Assembly (NCBI GenBank): GCA_958366705.1 | Contig: CATXCB010000014.1 | Location: 1 to 54,642 of the forward strand | Origin: an uncultured bacterium | Lineage (GTDB): Bacteria > Cyanobacteriota > Vampirovibrionia > Gastranaerophilales > Gastranaerophilaceae | Length of the DNA stretch: 54,642 nucleotides | Direction of reading: 5' to 3' | In this document: positions 1 to 8,902 of the stretch, one piece after another | How the letters are laid out: the number at the start of each line of letters is the position of its first letter | Numbering within the stretch: position 1 is the first letter of the stretch | Notes under the pieces: model-generated | What the model was told of the DNA's origin: nothing | Seen by the model: the letters and a program-made list of their open reading frames with translations, nothing else | Databases searched by the model: none | Made by a program: the position numbers and the translations under genes

Positions 1-75
1 CTTAGAATACTGTCAGGGTAAAGCTTTAAAAGGTTACCCCCCCCCGATTTTCTTGATATTGTTGAATTTTAGCAT
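1..75 (-). pseudogene. 5' end of a prepilin-like gene leader, cut by window edge, reading frame closed
   Basis: This is a second copy of the leader that precedes the prepilin-like gene at about 11.6 kb. AGGAG stands at ideal distance before an ATG at 73-75. The reading frame then meets a run of nine G (37-45 on the plus strand as C) and stops at once (TAA at 34-36). With 11 G the frame would stay open past this point, as in the other copy. The rest of the gene lies outside the window, so it is unknown whether a pilin domain follows. The similarity to the 11.6-kb copy covers RBS, promoter and first codons. Confidence 0.5.
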
Positions 76-106
76 ACTCTTCTCCTTATTTTATAATGCC
101 AAGACC

Positions 107-135
107 ATTATACACCTTTTTTTCTATTTTATCAA
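107..135 (-). promoter_or_regulatory. Sigma70-type promoter of the truncated prepilin-like leader
   Basis: On the minus strand TTGATA (130-135) is followed after exactly 17 nt by TATAAT (107-112). The same promoter with the same spacer length occurs at 11624-11652. Confidence 0.7.
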
Positions 136-288
136 TATAAGGAAATTGAGAACTATATACAAATTTTCATCAAGAATCTTTTTGCTCGAAGCTTTGTCTT
201 TCATCCTAAGCGTGGTTCAAGATGAAGTGTCAGTTCAGAGTGAACAAACAGACGCTCCAGGTGATATAACATTCATAGAATGACAAAA

Positions 289-320
289 GAAATCTCCCGA
301 ATACTCAGGAGATTTCTTAA
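289..320 (-). terminator. Rho-independent terminator of the fabH operon
   Basis: Perfect 9-bp stem GAAATCTCC / GGAGATTTC (289-297 with 308-316). Read on the minus strand it is followed by a short T run. It lies about 35 nt past the fabH stop codon. Confidence 0.8.
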
Positions 321-351
321 ATAAAATTATACTATTTTTATTAAAATAACT

Positions 352-1362
352 CTAACAAATACCATCACGAAGTCTGACAACTGCAGCACCCCATGTCATA
401 CCTGCACCGAATCCACATAAAATAGCTGTTGAACCAAGTTTTACTGTACCTTTTTCAACACCTTCAACTAAAGCAATTGGAATTGATGCGGCTGATGTGT
501 TACCATAATATTTAATATTTGAAATAACTTTTTCATCAGAATATCCAAGTCTTTGTTGTAAAGCTTCAATAATTCTTTGGTTAGCCTGATGCGGGATTAA
601 GTAATCAATATCATCAGCTGTCTTCCCAGCATCTTCAATCGCCATATCAACATATTTAGGAAGTGTACTTACCACAAATTTATATACATCACGTCCTGTC
701 ATATGTATTTTAGAATCAACTTCATCAGATTGTTCCACTAGAGGACAATTTTTACCCGGCATATTCATGTAAATATATTGACCAATTTCACCATCGGCAT
801 GAATATTCAAAGATAAAACATCATCAACTCCGTCTTCGGCTTCGGTTACAACCATTGCACCTGCACCGTCACCGAACAAAATTGAAGTTCCTCTATCTTC
901 CCAATCTACCAATCTGGAATTATTATCCGCAGCCACAAGTAAAATATTTTTGTACAAACCTGCTCCAATTAGGCCTCTTGCAACCTGTAATGCGTAAATC
1001 AAACCAGTACAAGCAGCAGTTAAATCAAAAGCCGGAACATAGTTTGGAATACCTAATCTAGCTTGAATATCACAAGCTAAAGCAGGATATAATTGTGGAG
1101 GAGCTGAAGCTGCTGCAATTACACAATCAATATCTTCAGCTTTAAAACCTGATTTTTCAATAGCTTTTTGAGAGGCTTCAACGCCTAAATCAATAGCACT
1201 TTCATTACCTGAAACAACACGTCTTTCCTTTATACCAGTACGTGTATAAATCCATTCATCAGATGTTTCATATAATTTGGTTAAATCGTCGTTTGTAATA
1301 ACCGTTTCCGGTACACTATATCCAACACCGGCAATTCTTAGAGGTTTCATAGTTTTTGACAT
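352..1362 (-). CDS. fabH: Beta-ketoacyl-ACP synthase III (FabH)
   Basis: Condenses acetyl-CoA with malonyl-ACP to start type II fatty acid synthesis in the cytoplasm. The 336-residue length is normal. The catalytic triad is visible: Cys118 in DLTAACTG, His258 in IPHQANQR and Asn288 in YGNTSAAS. The C-terminal GFGAGMTWGAAV motif is also typical. It is the last gene of a minus-strand cluster yceD-rpmF-plsX-fabH, a common bacterial order joining ribosomal L32 to lipid synthesis. Only 9 nt separate it from plsX, and its AGGAAAAG ribosome-binding site lies in and just after the end of plsX, so translation is probably coupled. A terminator follows directly. Confidence 0.97.
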   Translation of the reverse strand: MSKTMKPLRIAGVGYSVPETVITNDDLTKLYETSDEWIYTRTGIKERRVVSGNESAIDLGVEASQKAIEKSGFKAEDIDCVIAAASAPPQLYPALACDIQARLGIPNYVPAFDLTAACTGLIYALQVARGLIGAGLYKNILLVAADNNSRLVDWEDRGTSILFGDGAGAMVVTEAEDGVDDVLSLNIHADGEIGQYIYMNMPGKNCPLVEQSDEVDSKIHMTGRDVYKFVVSTLPKYVDMAIEDAGKTADDIDYLIPHQANQRIIEALQQRLGYSDEKVISNIKYYGNTSAASIPIALVEGVEKGTVKLGSTAILCGFGAGMTWGAAVVRLRDGIC

Positions 1363-1371
1363 AATCTTTTC

Positions 1372-2436
1372 CTATCTATTTATATTTTCTGCAATTTTTG
1401 AGTTTATATCCTTGTTAAGCACTCTAACAGCGGCTCTTACAGCATTTTTCATTGCATATGATGAGCTGCGTCCATGAGCTATAACAGAGATTCCCTTTAC
1501 TCCTAATAATAGCATACCACCAAAAACTTCCCAATTAATTTTTTTCAAAATTCTTCTTAAAAATGGCTTTGCCATCAAGCCAATTATACTTCCAACAATA
1601 TCAGATTTGAATTCTGTTGAAATCATTTTTAATAGCATTGATGCAGTACCCTCTGTAACTTTCAGAGCAACATTGCCTGCAAAACCGTCACAAACAACTA
1701 CATCGCATTTATTTATAAATAATTCTTTACCCTCAATATTACCGGCAAAAGTAATACGACCTTGTTCATGCATTTCTTTTAAAAGAGGATAAGTCTCTTT
1801 AACCAGTGCATTACCTTTTCCCTCTTCTTCGCCGATACTAAGGATACCAACTTTAGGGTTTTCAATTCCTACAACATACTTAGCGTAAGCCACACCCATT
1901 TCTGCAAATTGTGCAAGCATTTCTGCAGTACAGTCACTGTTTGCGCCGCCATCAATCAGTACAACAGGTTCTTTCATTGTCGGAAGAGTAACAGCAATTG
2001 CCGGTCTTGAAACTCCGTGAATACGTCCCAGACCAAATAAACTTGCAGCCATTGCAGCCCCTGTAGAACCAGCGGATACTACAGCTTCACATCTGCCTTC
2101 GGCAACTGCTCTAACAGAAGCAACTATTGAAGAGTCTTTTTTCTTTCTAATAGATTGACCAACAGCTTCACCCATGCCAATAACTTCAGAAGCGTTAGTA
2201 ATAGTGTAATCTATTTTATCTAAATCAATTCTAATTTTTCTTTTATGGCCTTTTGTACCGCAATCCGACAAAAAGTAACCGGTATTTCTAATAATATCAA
2301 GCTCGGCTTTAATTTCATCTTCTCTACCAACGAGTTCAAGACCTACGCCATACTCTTGCGCTGCCCATAGAGCACCCTCAACTATTGCTTTTGGTGCATA
2401 ATCTCCACCCATTGCATCTATTGCTATTCTTGCCAT
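1372..2436 (-). CDS. plsX: Phosphate acyltransferase PlsX
   Basis: Converts acyl-ACP to acyl-phosphate, which feeds the PlsY step of phosphatidic acid synthesis. The N-terminal MARIAIDAMGGDYAP is the family signature, and VLIDGGANSDC and VCDGFAGNVALK are also typical. I place the start at the ATG at 2434-2436, preceded by GGAGAG. An in-frame TTG nine codons upstream is less likely. The product has 354 residues, normal for the family. It sits between rpmF and fabH in what looks like one operon and supplies phospholipid synthesis while FabH supplies acyl chains. Confidence 0.96.
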   Translation of the reverse strand: MARIAIDAMGGDYAPKAIVEGALWAAQEYGVGLELVGREDEIKAELDIIRNTGYFLSDCGTKGHKRKIRIDLDKIDYTITNASEVIGMGEAVGQSIRKKKDSSIVASVRAVAEGRCEAVVSAGSTGAAMAASLFGLGRIHGVSRPAIAVTLPTMKEPVVLIDGGANSDCTAEMLAQFAEMGVAYAKYVVGIENPKVGILSIGEEEGKGNALVKETYPLLKEMHEQGRITFAGNIEGKELFINKCDVVVCDGFAGNVALKVTEGTASMLLKMISTEFKSDIVGSIIGLMAKPFLRRILKKINWEVFGGMLLLGVKGISVIAHGRSSSYAMKNAVRAAVRVLNKDINSKIAENINR

Positions 2437-2518
2437 TCTTTTTCTCTCTCCAAAGTCTTTCAATCATTTACTGCAGAAAGCGGCATTTTGACTTGTCGCT
2501 TTCTGCAAAATTTTAAAA

Positions 2519-2824
2519 TTACTCTTCTGTTTTTTCAACAGATTCTTCAGCTTTAACTTCTTCCACTTTGGCTTCTTCTACTTTTTCAGCTGCCTTTTTG
2601 GTTGATTTTTTAGCCGCTTTTTTAGCAGGAGCTTCTGCTGCAGCTGCTTTATCAGCTAGTTTTACAGGCTGGCCTTTGTAAGTGCCGCATGCTGTACATA
2701 CTGTATGAGTTAAAACTGTTTCTCCGCAATTAGGACATTTTGTTGTTTCAGGCTTTGTAGCTTTCCAATTAGATCTTCTGCTGCCTTGAGCGGAATGTCC
2801 TGTTCTTTTCTTAGGTACTGCCAT
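2519..2824 (-). CDS. rpmF: 50S ribosomal protein L32 with a long charged tail
   Basis: The N-terminus MAVPKKRTGHSAQGSRR and the zinc-ribbon pattern CPNCGE...CTACG identify bL32 of the large ribosomal subunit. The usual length is 55-65 residues; here it is 101. The last 40 residues or so form a low-complexity Ala/Lys/Glu tail ending in alternating acidic runs (about residues 60-101). The tail is in frame with no sign of frameshift. Its role is unknown; it would project from the ribosome surface or be disordered. The gene follows yceD, the usual order, and precedes plsX. Confidence 0.95.
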   Translation of the reverse strand: MAVPKKRTGHSAQGSRRSNWKATKPETTKCPNCGETVLTHTVCTACGTYKGQPVKLADKAAAAEAPAKKAAKKSTKKAAEKVEEAKVEEVKAEESVEKTEE

Positions 2825-2855
2825 TTTGTTTTTCCTTTTTTATTTTCTGTACTAA

Positions 2856-3356
2856 CTAATTTTTTGGGTTAAATTGGATATTTTTAAAGACATCCAGTCT
2901 TGGGTCAGGTAAAGTTTCTTCTGTGAAAAAATCCTTTCCTTTACAATTAATACCACAAACTTTCTTATTTGGGAAACTTAATATTACGGATTGATACAAT
3001 AAGTCATAAATATCAATCTCTTTTTCTCCATTCAAATCAGTCACAAACTGACCGTCTTTAATCTCAAACTCCTGCCCTGACTCGTCATAATCGCCTAGCA
3101 ATGAGTATTTTGAGTATAATTCATCAATATCAAAATCCAAATTATGCTCAAATTTTTCAAGACACAAATCACATTCCAAAAATACAGTGCCTGTAACATG
3201 TCCTGAAATTTCTATAAATTCTCCGAGCGATTTTGCACACAATTCAGCATGGATAGGAGTAACACAATCTATACCTTCAATTTTTTCATCAAAAGTACAA
3301 TAAAGTGTTTTGTTTTCAGCATTTTCTATATCTTCTATTGATAATATCTTTTCCAT
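2856..3356 (-). CDS. yceD: YceD/DUF177 family protein
   Basis: A 166-residue protein of the DUF177 family, which accompanies rpmF in most bacteria and in E. coli and plants is linked to 23S rRNA accumulation. The core CDLCLEKFEH (about residues 97-106) holds the conserved CxxC, and a second Cys pair occurs in VCGINCKGKD. Only 3 nt separate its start from the stop of the upstream gene at 3360, and rpmF follows 31 nt later, so it is part of the same operon. Confidence 0.88.
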   Translation of the reverse strand: MEKILSIEDIENAENKTLYCTFDEKIEGIDCVTPIHAELCAKSLGEFIEISGHVTGTVFLECDLCLEKFEHNLDFDIDELYSKYSLLGDYDESGQEFEIKDGQFVTDLNGEKEIDIYDLLYQSVILSFPNKKVCGINCKGKDFFTEETLPDPRLDVFKNIQFNPKN

Positions 3357-3359
3357 ATC

Positions 3360-3623
3360 TTAAATAAATTGTTCTTCTTGAATTGCTAGTGCTGCAATTT
3401 GATTTGATAAGAAACAAACTTTTTTCAATGGTCCATCGGTATCTTTTTCAATCATAGTTGCATTTGGAGCTTGCATTTTTTCAACTAATTCCTGATATAA
3501 AGCCTGAGCATCTTTCACATATAAAACTAACGGAGCTGTTGAACCCTTGATAAAAACTAATACAGCATAACGTTTTTTTATATTTTGCGGATTCATACCC
3601 TGTGGATTAAATTGTTGAGCCAT
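3360..3623 (-). CDS. Small conserved hypothetical protein, first gene of the lipid/ribosome operon
   Basis: An 87-residue protein starting at the ATG at 3621-3623, which follows a clear AGGAG. An in-frame start seven codons upstream lacks one. After a Gln/Asn/Pro-rich start, the core is mixed alpha/beta (RYAVLVFIKGSTAPLVLYVKD) with no signal peptide or membrane segment. It is the first gene before yceD-rpmF-plsX-fabH and is spaced by 3 nt from yceD. I do not recognise a family. Position suggests a housekeeping role linked to translation or lipid synthesis, but this is inference. Confidence 0.7.
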   Translation of the reverse strand: MAQQFNPQGMNPQNIKKRYAVLVFIKGSTAPLVLYVKDAQALYQELVEKMQAPNATMIEKDTDGPLKKVCFLSNQIAALAIQEEQFI

Positions 3624-3749
3624 AACTTTCTCCTTTACTATCATCTGTTATTCTACTATAAACCCCTCATTTTTTCAATATAGTCATGCTTTTAATTATT
3701 TTTTGAGAAATATTTTTATGTTAAGATTGTTTCAGCGGGGTTTAATTTT

Positions 3750-4403
3750 ATGTGGAGCAAGTTAAAAGAACAATTTAATTTATTAAAACTTGAAAAAAAG
3801 AAATTATTTTTGATAACAAATTCTGACAAATTTTTATCAAAAGATGATTTTTTGGATGCTATAGCTTCTGCTTTGCAAGGTGGAGTAGATATAGTTTTGT
3901 ATCGAGAAAAAGAGCTTCCTGATTGTGTAAAAGTTGAAGTTGCACATAAGATTAGAACTTTATGTGATGAGTATGGAGCAACATTCATTGTTAATGATCG
4001 AATAGATATTGCAAATATTGTTGAAGCTGATGGTGTTTTGCTTGGGCAAAACGATATTAGTTTGGAAGATGCCAGAGAACTTTTGGGACAAAATTCAGTT
4101 ATCGGAAAATCTTGCATAAGTACGGATGAAGTTATTGAAGCCGTAAACGAAGGAGCTGATTATGTTCTTTTTGGCCCGATATACACTAGTCCGGCAAAAA
4201 TTAGTGAATCTGCAGATATGGCAGATATTCGGTGGGTGAACAAAAACATTGATATTCCTGTATTTATTACAGGAGAAATCAATTTATCAAATTTGAATGA
4301 AATTATTCAAAACAATGTAGAAAAAATTGCAATTACTGATACAATCATGTATGCCAGAAGTCCTGAACATACAGCAAGAGAAATTTTAAGATATTTGCCT
4401 TAA
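3750..4403 (+). CDS. thiE: Thiamine phosphate synthase (ThiE family)
   Basis: Joins the pyrimidine and thiazole moieties of thiamine into thiamine monophosphate. The 217-residue TIM barrel shows the family landmarks: YREKEL near the start, FIVNDRIDIA, then ADGVLLGQND (usually GxHLGQxD), GKSC and GPIYTSPAK. The gene is divergent from the lipid operon and stands alone, but thiL at 38.4 kb would phosphorylate its product, so the last steps of thiamine synthesis are present. TenI, a non-catalytic relative, is an alternative; the intact YREK and ND motifs favour ThiE. Confidence 0.85.
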   Translation: MWSKLKEQFNLLKLEKKKLFLITNSDKFLSKDDFLDAIASALQGGVDIVLYREKELPDCVKVEVAHKIRTLCDEYGATFIVNDRIDIANIVEADGVLLGQNDISLEDARELLGQNSVIGKSCISTDEVIEAVNEGADYVLFGPIYTSPAKISESADMADIRWVNKNIDIPVFITGEINLSNLNEIIQNNVEKIAITDTIMYARSPEHTAREILRYLP

Positions 4404-4557
4404 ATTTTTTTGATACATTTATTTAGCTGCCGTCTTTATATTTGTTATCAAATTTCATTTTTATTTTATTGTTTTATAAAACCGCTTAATATTATGGGAA
4501 TTAATATTTTTTGTTGTATAATGTACCTAAGGGATTAAATATGGAGAAGGAGCAGAA

Positions 4558-5928
4558 ATGTTTGGAGTCATCTTAGCTGGCGGATCAGGAAGTAGATTAT
4601 GGCCATTATCAAGAGAGTTATATCCTAAACAATTATTGAATTTGTATGCGGAAAAAAGTTTGTTACAATCTACTTTTGAAAGATTAAATAAATTTATTCC
4701 TGCTGAAAATATTATTAGTGTTACTAATTCAAAACATCATGCAAATGTTAAAATGCAGCTTGGTGAATTGAGTGAAAATTCTATTATTTTATCTGAACCA
4801 ATTTCTAAAAATACCGCCCCTGCTATCGCTCTTAGTGTTAAATACATTTTTGAAAACAGCAGCAATGATGAAACTGTACTTGTTGTTCCATCAGATTTAT
4901 TGATTGAAGATAACGACAACTTCATTAAAACAATTCAGGAAGCCCAAAAATATGTAGATGAGGGGTACATTGTAACCTTTGGAATTAAACCAACATATCC
5001 GGAAATTGGATTTGGCTATATTTGTGCTGAAAATGGAAAAGTTAAAAGTTTCACAGAAAAACCTGATGTTGAAACTGCTCAAAAATATTTGAATGATGGT
5101 AATTATTTTTGGAACAGCGGAATTTTTATGTTTAAAACCTCTACTATTTTGGGCGAATGCGAGCATCATTGTCCTGAAATTGCTAAAATTATAAAAAATA
5201 TCAATTGTTCAGATAAAAATATTCCATTTACTGAATTTGAAAAAATGCCTTGCATATCTATTGATTATGCTGTCATGGAAAAAAGTAAAAAATTAGCAAT
5301 GGTAGAATTGAAATCTGATTGGAAAGATTTGGGTTCTTGGAAGTCTATTTATGAAGTTAGTCCAAAAGATGAAAATAATAATGTTTTTGTTGGACATGTT
5401 TTAGATAAAGATTCCAAAAATTCATTTGTCTATTCATCTTCAAAATTGGTTGCAACTATCGGGCTTGAAGATACTGTGGTCATTGAAACAGAAGACGCAA
5501 TTCTAGCCTGTAAAAAAGATAAAACTCAAGAAGTAAAACAAATTTACGAAACCTTAAAAGAACAACATGATGGAACTCAAAAAGTTCACAAGACCGTTTA
5601 CAGACCATGGGGTTTTTACACAGTTATTGCCGAAGGCAAAGGATTTATTTCTAAAATTATCCATGTTAATCCCGGACAAAAATTATCTGTTCAATCTCAC
5701 AATCATAGAAGTGAACACTGGGTTGTTTTAACCGGTATGGCTAAAGTTGTTTTGGAAAGTAAAGAACATATTCTATCACCTGGACATAGTGTGGATATTG
5801 CAGTGAAAGAAATTCACTCATTACAAAATCCTTTTGAGGAAGATTTAGAAATTATTGAAGTTCAAAAGGGCGATATTTTATCTGAAGACGACATAATTCG
5901 TTACGAAGATATGTATGGTAGAGTTTAG
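4558..5928 (+). CDS. manC: Mannose-1-phosphate guanylyltransferase / mannose-6-phosphate isomerase (ManC/AlgA type)
   Basis: Makes GDP-mannose for surface polysaccharide. The 456-residue protein has the pyrophosphorylase signature at its start (VILAGGSGSRLWPLSRE), the FTEKPD motif near residue 163, and a C-terminal cupin from about residue 340 (RPWGFYTVI, SVQSHNHRSEHWVVL) as in the bifunctional type II PMI/GMP enzymes. A TATAAT at 4517-4522 and GAAGGAG before the ATG mark its own transcription unit. A strong hairpin ends it before the convergent leuS. Confidence 0.93.
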   Translation: MFGVILAGGSGSRLWPLSRELYPKQLLNLYAEKSLLQSTFERLNKFIPAENIISVTNSKHHANVKMQLGELSENSIILSEPISKNTAPAIALSVKYIFENSSNDETVLVVPSDLLIEDNDNFIKTIQEAQKYVDEGYIVTFGIKPTYPEIGFGYICAENGKVKSFTEKPDVETAQKYLNDGNYFWNSGIFMFKTSTILGECEHHCPEIAKIIKNINCSDKNIPFTEFEKMPCISIDYAVMEKSKKLAMVELKSDWKDLGSWKSIYEVSPKDENNNVFVGHVLDKDSKNSFVYSSSKLVATIGLEDTVVIETEDAILACKKDKTQEVKQIYETLKEQHDGTQKVHKTVYRPWGFYTVIAEGKGFISKIIHVNPGQKLSVQSHNHRSEHWVVLTGMAKVVLESKEHILSPGHSVDIAVKEIHSLQNPFEEDLEIIEVQKGDILSEDDIIRYEDMYGRV

Positions 5929-5951
5929 AATTTAAATGATTCATTAAATAT

Positions 5952-5986
5952 AAAAAAGACTTTTCAGAATATGAAAAGTCTTTTTT
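5952..5986. terminator. Bidirectional terminator between manC and leuS
   Basis: A 14-bp stem AAAAAAGACTTTTC / GAAAAGTCTTTTTT with a 7-nt loop. It is A-rich on one arm and T-rich on the other, so it can end both the manC and leuS transcripts. Confidence 0.85.
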
Positions 5987-6007
5987 ATGTCGTTTATATT
6001 TTTCTAA

Positions 6008-8494
6008 TTACTTAACAACGATATTAACAAGTTTTTTAGGAACAACAATCACTTTAACAATAGTTTTACCCTCAGTTAATGATTTTACTTTTTCACTATC
6101 TAAAGCAACTTGTTTTAGTGCATCTTGGTCTAAACTTTCATCAACTTCGATTTTGTCTTTAACTTTTCCGTTAACTTGTATAACCAAAGTGATTGAACTT
6201 GCTTTTGCAAGATTTTCGTCCCATTTACACCATTCTTGTTCGTGGATTGAACCTTTGCCGCCCAAATCATGCCAAGCTTCTTCTGTTAAGTGAACTGCAA
6301 CAGGAGACATAAGTTTCATAAGCGATACAATTGCAAAACTTAAAACTTGTTTGTCTTCATCTGTTAAGTCTTTTTTCTTAGCCTGCCAATCATAGATTGC
6401 ATTAGTCAATTCTCTATATTTTGAAATTACAGTGTTGAATTGGAAATCATTTGAAATATCATTAGTTACACCTTTAATTGCAATATGAACGTTTCTTACT
6501 AAATCATCATTTGATTTTTCAAGAGGGAAGTTCAATTTGTAATTAAGATTGATATTATCTTGATTTGTTGAAATTAATCTCCAAACTCTGTTTAAGAATT
6601 TGTAGCAACCTTCAACACCAGCATCTGACCAGTCAAAATCTCTTGCCGGAGGTGAATCTGAAAGGATAAATAATCTAGCTGTATCAGCCCCGTAATTTTC
6701 AAAGATTTCATCAGGGTCAACAGTATTGCCTTTAGATTTTGACATTTTTGAACCGTCTTTAAGTACCATACCTTGAGTTAGTAAGTTTTTGAACGGTTCA
6801 TCAAAGTCTAACAATCCACAGTCACGCAACGCTTTTGTGAAAAATCTTGAATATAATAAGTGTAAAATTGCGTGTTCAATACCGCCGACATATTGGTCTA
6901 CAGGCAGCCAGTGATTTACTTTATCTCTATCAAAACATTTTTCGGAATTGTTAGCATCAGCGTATCTTAAATAATACCAGCTTGAACAAACAAATGTATC
7001 CATAGTATCGGTTTCACGAACAGCATGACCGCCGCACACAGGACATACAGCATCTTTAAATGTTTTAGATGTTGTAATAGGTGATTTTCCAACAACTTTA
7101 AAATCAACATCTTTTGGTAACAATACAGGTAATTGGTCTTCAGGTACAGGTTGAATTCCACACTTGTCGCAATATACTACAGGAATTGGAGCACCCCAGT
7201 ATCTTTGACGGGAAATTAACCAGTCACGAAGTCTGTATTGAGTTTTGAATTCACCAAAACCTTTATCAACAGCCCATTTAGTAATAGCTTTTTTAGCTTC
7301 ATTATTTTTCATTCCACTGAATTCGCCTGAATTTACTAACACACCAGGTTCTGTATAAGCTTCTGTTGAACAATCACTTGGATTTTGTTCATCTTGGATT
7401 ACAACTTTCATAGGCATATTGTATTTTTTAGCAAAAGCAAAATCCCTTTCATCATGTGTAGGAACCGCCATAACTGCACCTGTTCCGTATTCAACAAGAG
7501 CATAATCAGCTGTCCATAGAGGGAAAATTTCTCCGTTGAACGGGTTTTTACAGTGAGTTCCAAGAGGAACACCAGTTTTCACACGGTCAGTTGAAAGTCT
7601 TTCGATTTCAGTCATTTTGCGGGCATTTGCTCTGTATTCTTCAACTTTATCCTTATTTTCAGGAGTTGTAAGTTTTTCAATATCAGAATATTCCGGAGCA
7701 ACAACAAGATAAGTTATACCAAAAACAGTATCCGGTCTTGTTGTATAAACAGGAACATACATTTCTTCACCGTTTGGAGCGTCTACTACAGGAAATTTAA
7801 AAATTGCCCCTTTTGATTTTCCAATCCAGTTAGCCTGCATAGTTTTAACATTATCTCCCCAGCCAGGAAGTTTATCTAAATCTTCTAATAAAACATCTGC
7901 GTAATCAGTAATCTTAATAAACCATTGAGATAAATATTTTTTCTCAACAACGCTATCACATCTCCAGCATTTGCCGTCGATAACTTGTTCATTAGCAAGA
8001 ACTGTTCCACAATTATTACACCAGTTTACAGCAGCTTCTTTTTTGTAAACCAATCCTTTTTTGTATAGTTGTAAGAACAACCATTGTGTCCATTTGTAAT
8101 AATCAGGTTTACAAGTTGTAACTTCTCTATCCCAATCATAAGACAGACCCAGCATTTTTAATTGTTTTGTCATGTATGCAATGTTTTCATCTGTCCATGT
8201 TTCAGGGTCAGCATTATGTTTCATTGCTGCATTTTCAGCAGGAAGCCCGAAACTATCCCATCCTATTGGGTGCAAAACATTGAATCCGTTTGCCTTTTTA
8301 AATCTTGCAATAACGTCTGTAATTGTATAATTTCTAACGTGCCCCATGTGAAGTCTTCCAGACGGATACGGGAACATTGAAAGTGCATAATATTTAGGCT
8401 TATCAGAAACATCGGGCGTTTTGAATGCTTTAGTTTCTTCCCAAATATTTTGCCATTTTTTTTCTATTTCTTGTGGAAAATAACTTTCTTTCAT
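6008..8494 (-). CDS. leuS: Leucyl-tRNA synthetase
   Basis: Charges tRNA-Leu. The 828-residue class I enzyme has the HIGH-type motif HMGH near residue 50 in MFPYPSGRLHMGHVRNYT and the KMSKS loop GSKMSKSKGNT near residue 590. Cys-x2-Cys pairs of the zinc modules are present (WCNNCG, CWRC, CDKCG), and the editing domain lies in between (TTRPDTVFG, GTGAVMAVP). Length is normal for a bacterial LeuS. It is transcribed alone toward manC, and the region upstream of its start holds a MITE-like element. Confidence 0.97.
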   Translation of the reverse strand: MKESYFPQEIEKKWQNIWEETKAFKTPDVSDKPKYYALSMFPYPSGRLHMGHVRNYTITDVIARFKKANGFNVLHPIGWDSFGLPAENAAMKHNADPETWTDENIAYMTKQLKMLGLSYDWDREVTTCKPDYYKWTQWLFLQLYKKGLVYKKEAAVNWCNNCGTVLANEQVIDGKCWRCDSVVEKKYLSQWFIKITDYADVLLEDLDKLPGWGDNVKTMQANWIGKSKGAIFKFPVVDAPNGEEMYVPVYTTRPDTVFGITYLVVAPEYSDIEKLTTPENKDKVEEYRANARKMTEIERLSTDRVKTGVPLGTHCKNPFNGEIFPLWTADYALVEYGTGAVMAVPTHDERDFAFAKKYNMPMKVVIQDEQNPSDCSTEAYTEPGVLVNSGEFSGMKNNEAKKAITKWAVDKGFGEFKTQYRLRDWLISRQRYWGAPIPVVYCDKCGIQPVPEDQLPVLLPKDVDFKVVGKSPITTSKTFKDAVCPVCGGHAVRETDTMDTFVCSSWYYLRYADANNSEKCFDRDKVNHWLPVDQYVGGIEHAILHLLYSRFFTKALRDCGLLDFDEPFKNLLTQGMVLKDGSKMSKSKGNTVDPDEIFENYGADTARLFILSDSPPARDFDWSDAGVEGCYKFLNRVWRLISTNQDNINLNYKLNFPLEKSNDDLVRNVHIAIKGVTNDISNDFQFNTVISKYRELTNAIYDWQAKKKDLTDEDKQVLSFAIVSLMKLMSPVAVHLTEEAWHDLGGKGSIHEQEWCKWDENLAKASSITLVIQVNGKVKDKIEVDESLDQDALKQVALDSEKVKSLTEGKTIVKVIVVPKKLVNIVVK

Positions 8495-8559
8495 ATTTAT
8501 TCTTACTCCATTTATCCTCTTACTTCAAGTATAGCATAAAGAAATAAATTCAAAATTTT

Positions 8560-8817
8560 TACATAAAATATGTTATGGATAAATAAAAATTTAATTTTAA
8601 CAAAACAAGGTTTTATTTAAAATTATTATTATTTTTTTTTGCTAAGAAATTCCTTTTGTCCACTTTTTCTTTTTGATTGCGACGCAAAAAGAAAAAGTAG
8701 AACCGAAAAAGAAAAACACGCCTGATCAAATGGCTCGAGTTATCAGGGAGTATTCTCCCCGAACCCCTCTTTTGTAAAAAAATAGTTATTTAAAATATCC
8801 ATAACATATTTTATGTA
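8560..8817. mobile_element. MITE-like element with 20-bp terminal inverted repeats and TA flanks
   Basis: CATAAAATATGTTATGGATA at 8562-8581 is repeated perfectly in inverse at 8796-8815. Both outer ends abut the dinucleotide TA, the target duplication typical of IS630/Tc1-mariner elements. The 250-bp interior has no transposase. It holds a perfect 14-bp hairpin (8662-8675 with 8685-8698, 9-nt loop) and a GC-richer part. The element fills most of the 408-bp gap between the divergent leuS and pfp. It could supply a promoter or terminator; I saw no second copy in the window. Confidence 0.6.
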
Positions 8818-8902
8818 CACAGCTTATTATTTTCTAGTTTTGTTTTTTTGTAGTAAAATGTAGTATGTATACTTAGTAGTACAAAAGGAAAGGAAGATTT
8901 AA

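Noticed and set aside
53..283. 76-codon plus-strand ORF at the window start.
   Set aside because: It overlaps the minus-strand promoter and leader, lacks an RBS, and its second half is repeat-like sequence.
4404..4557. Searched for a TPP riboswitch near thiE and thiL.
   Set aside because: I could not find a convincing CUGAGA...ACCUGA pair upstream of either gene (3645-3749 or 38390-38406).
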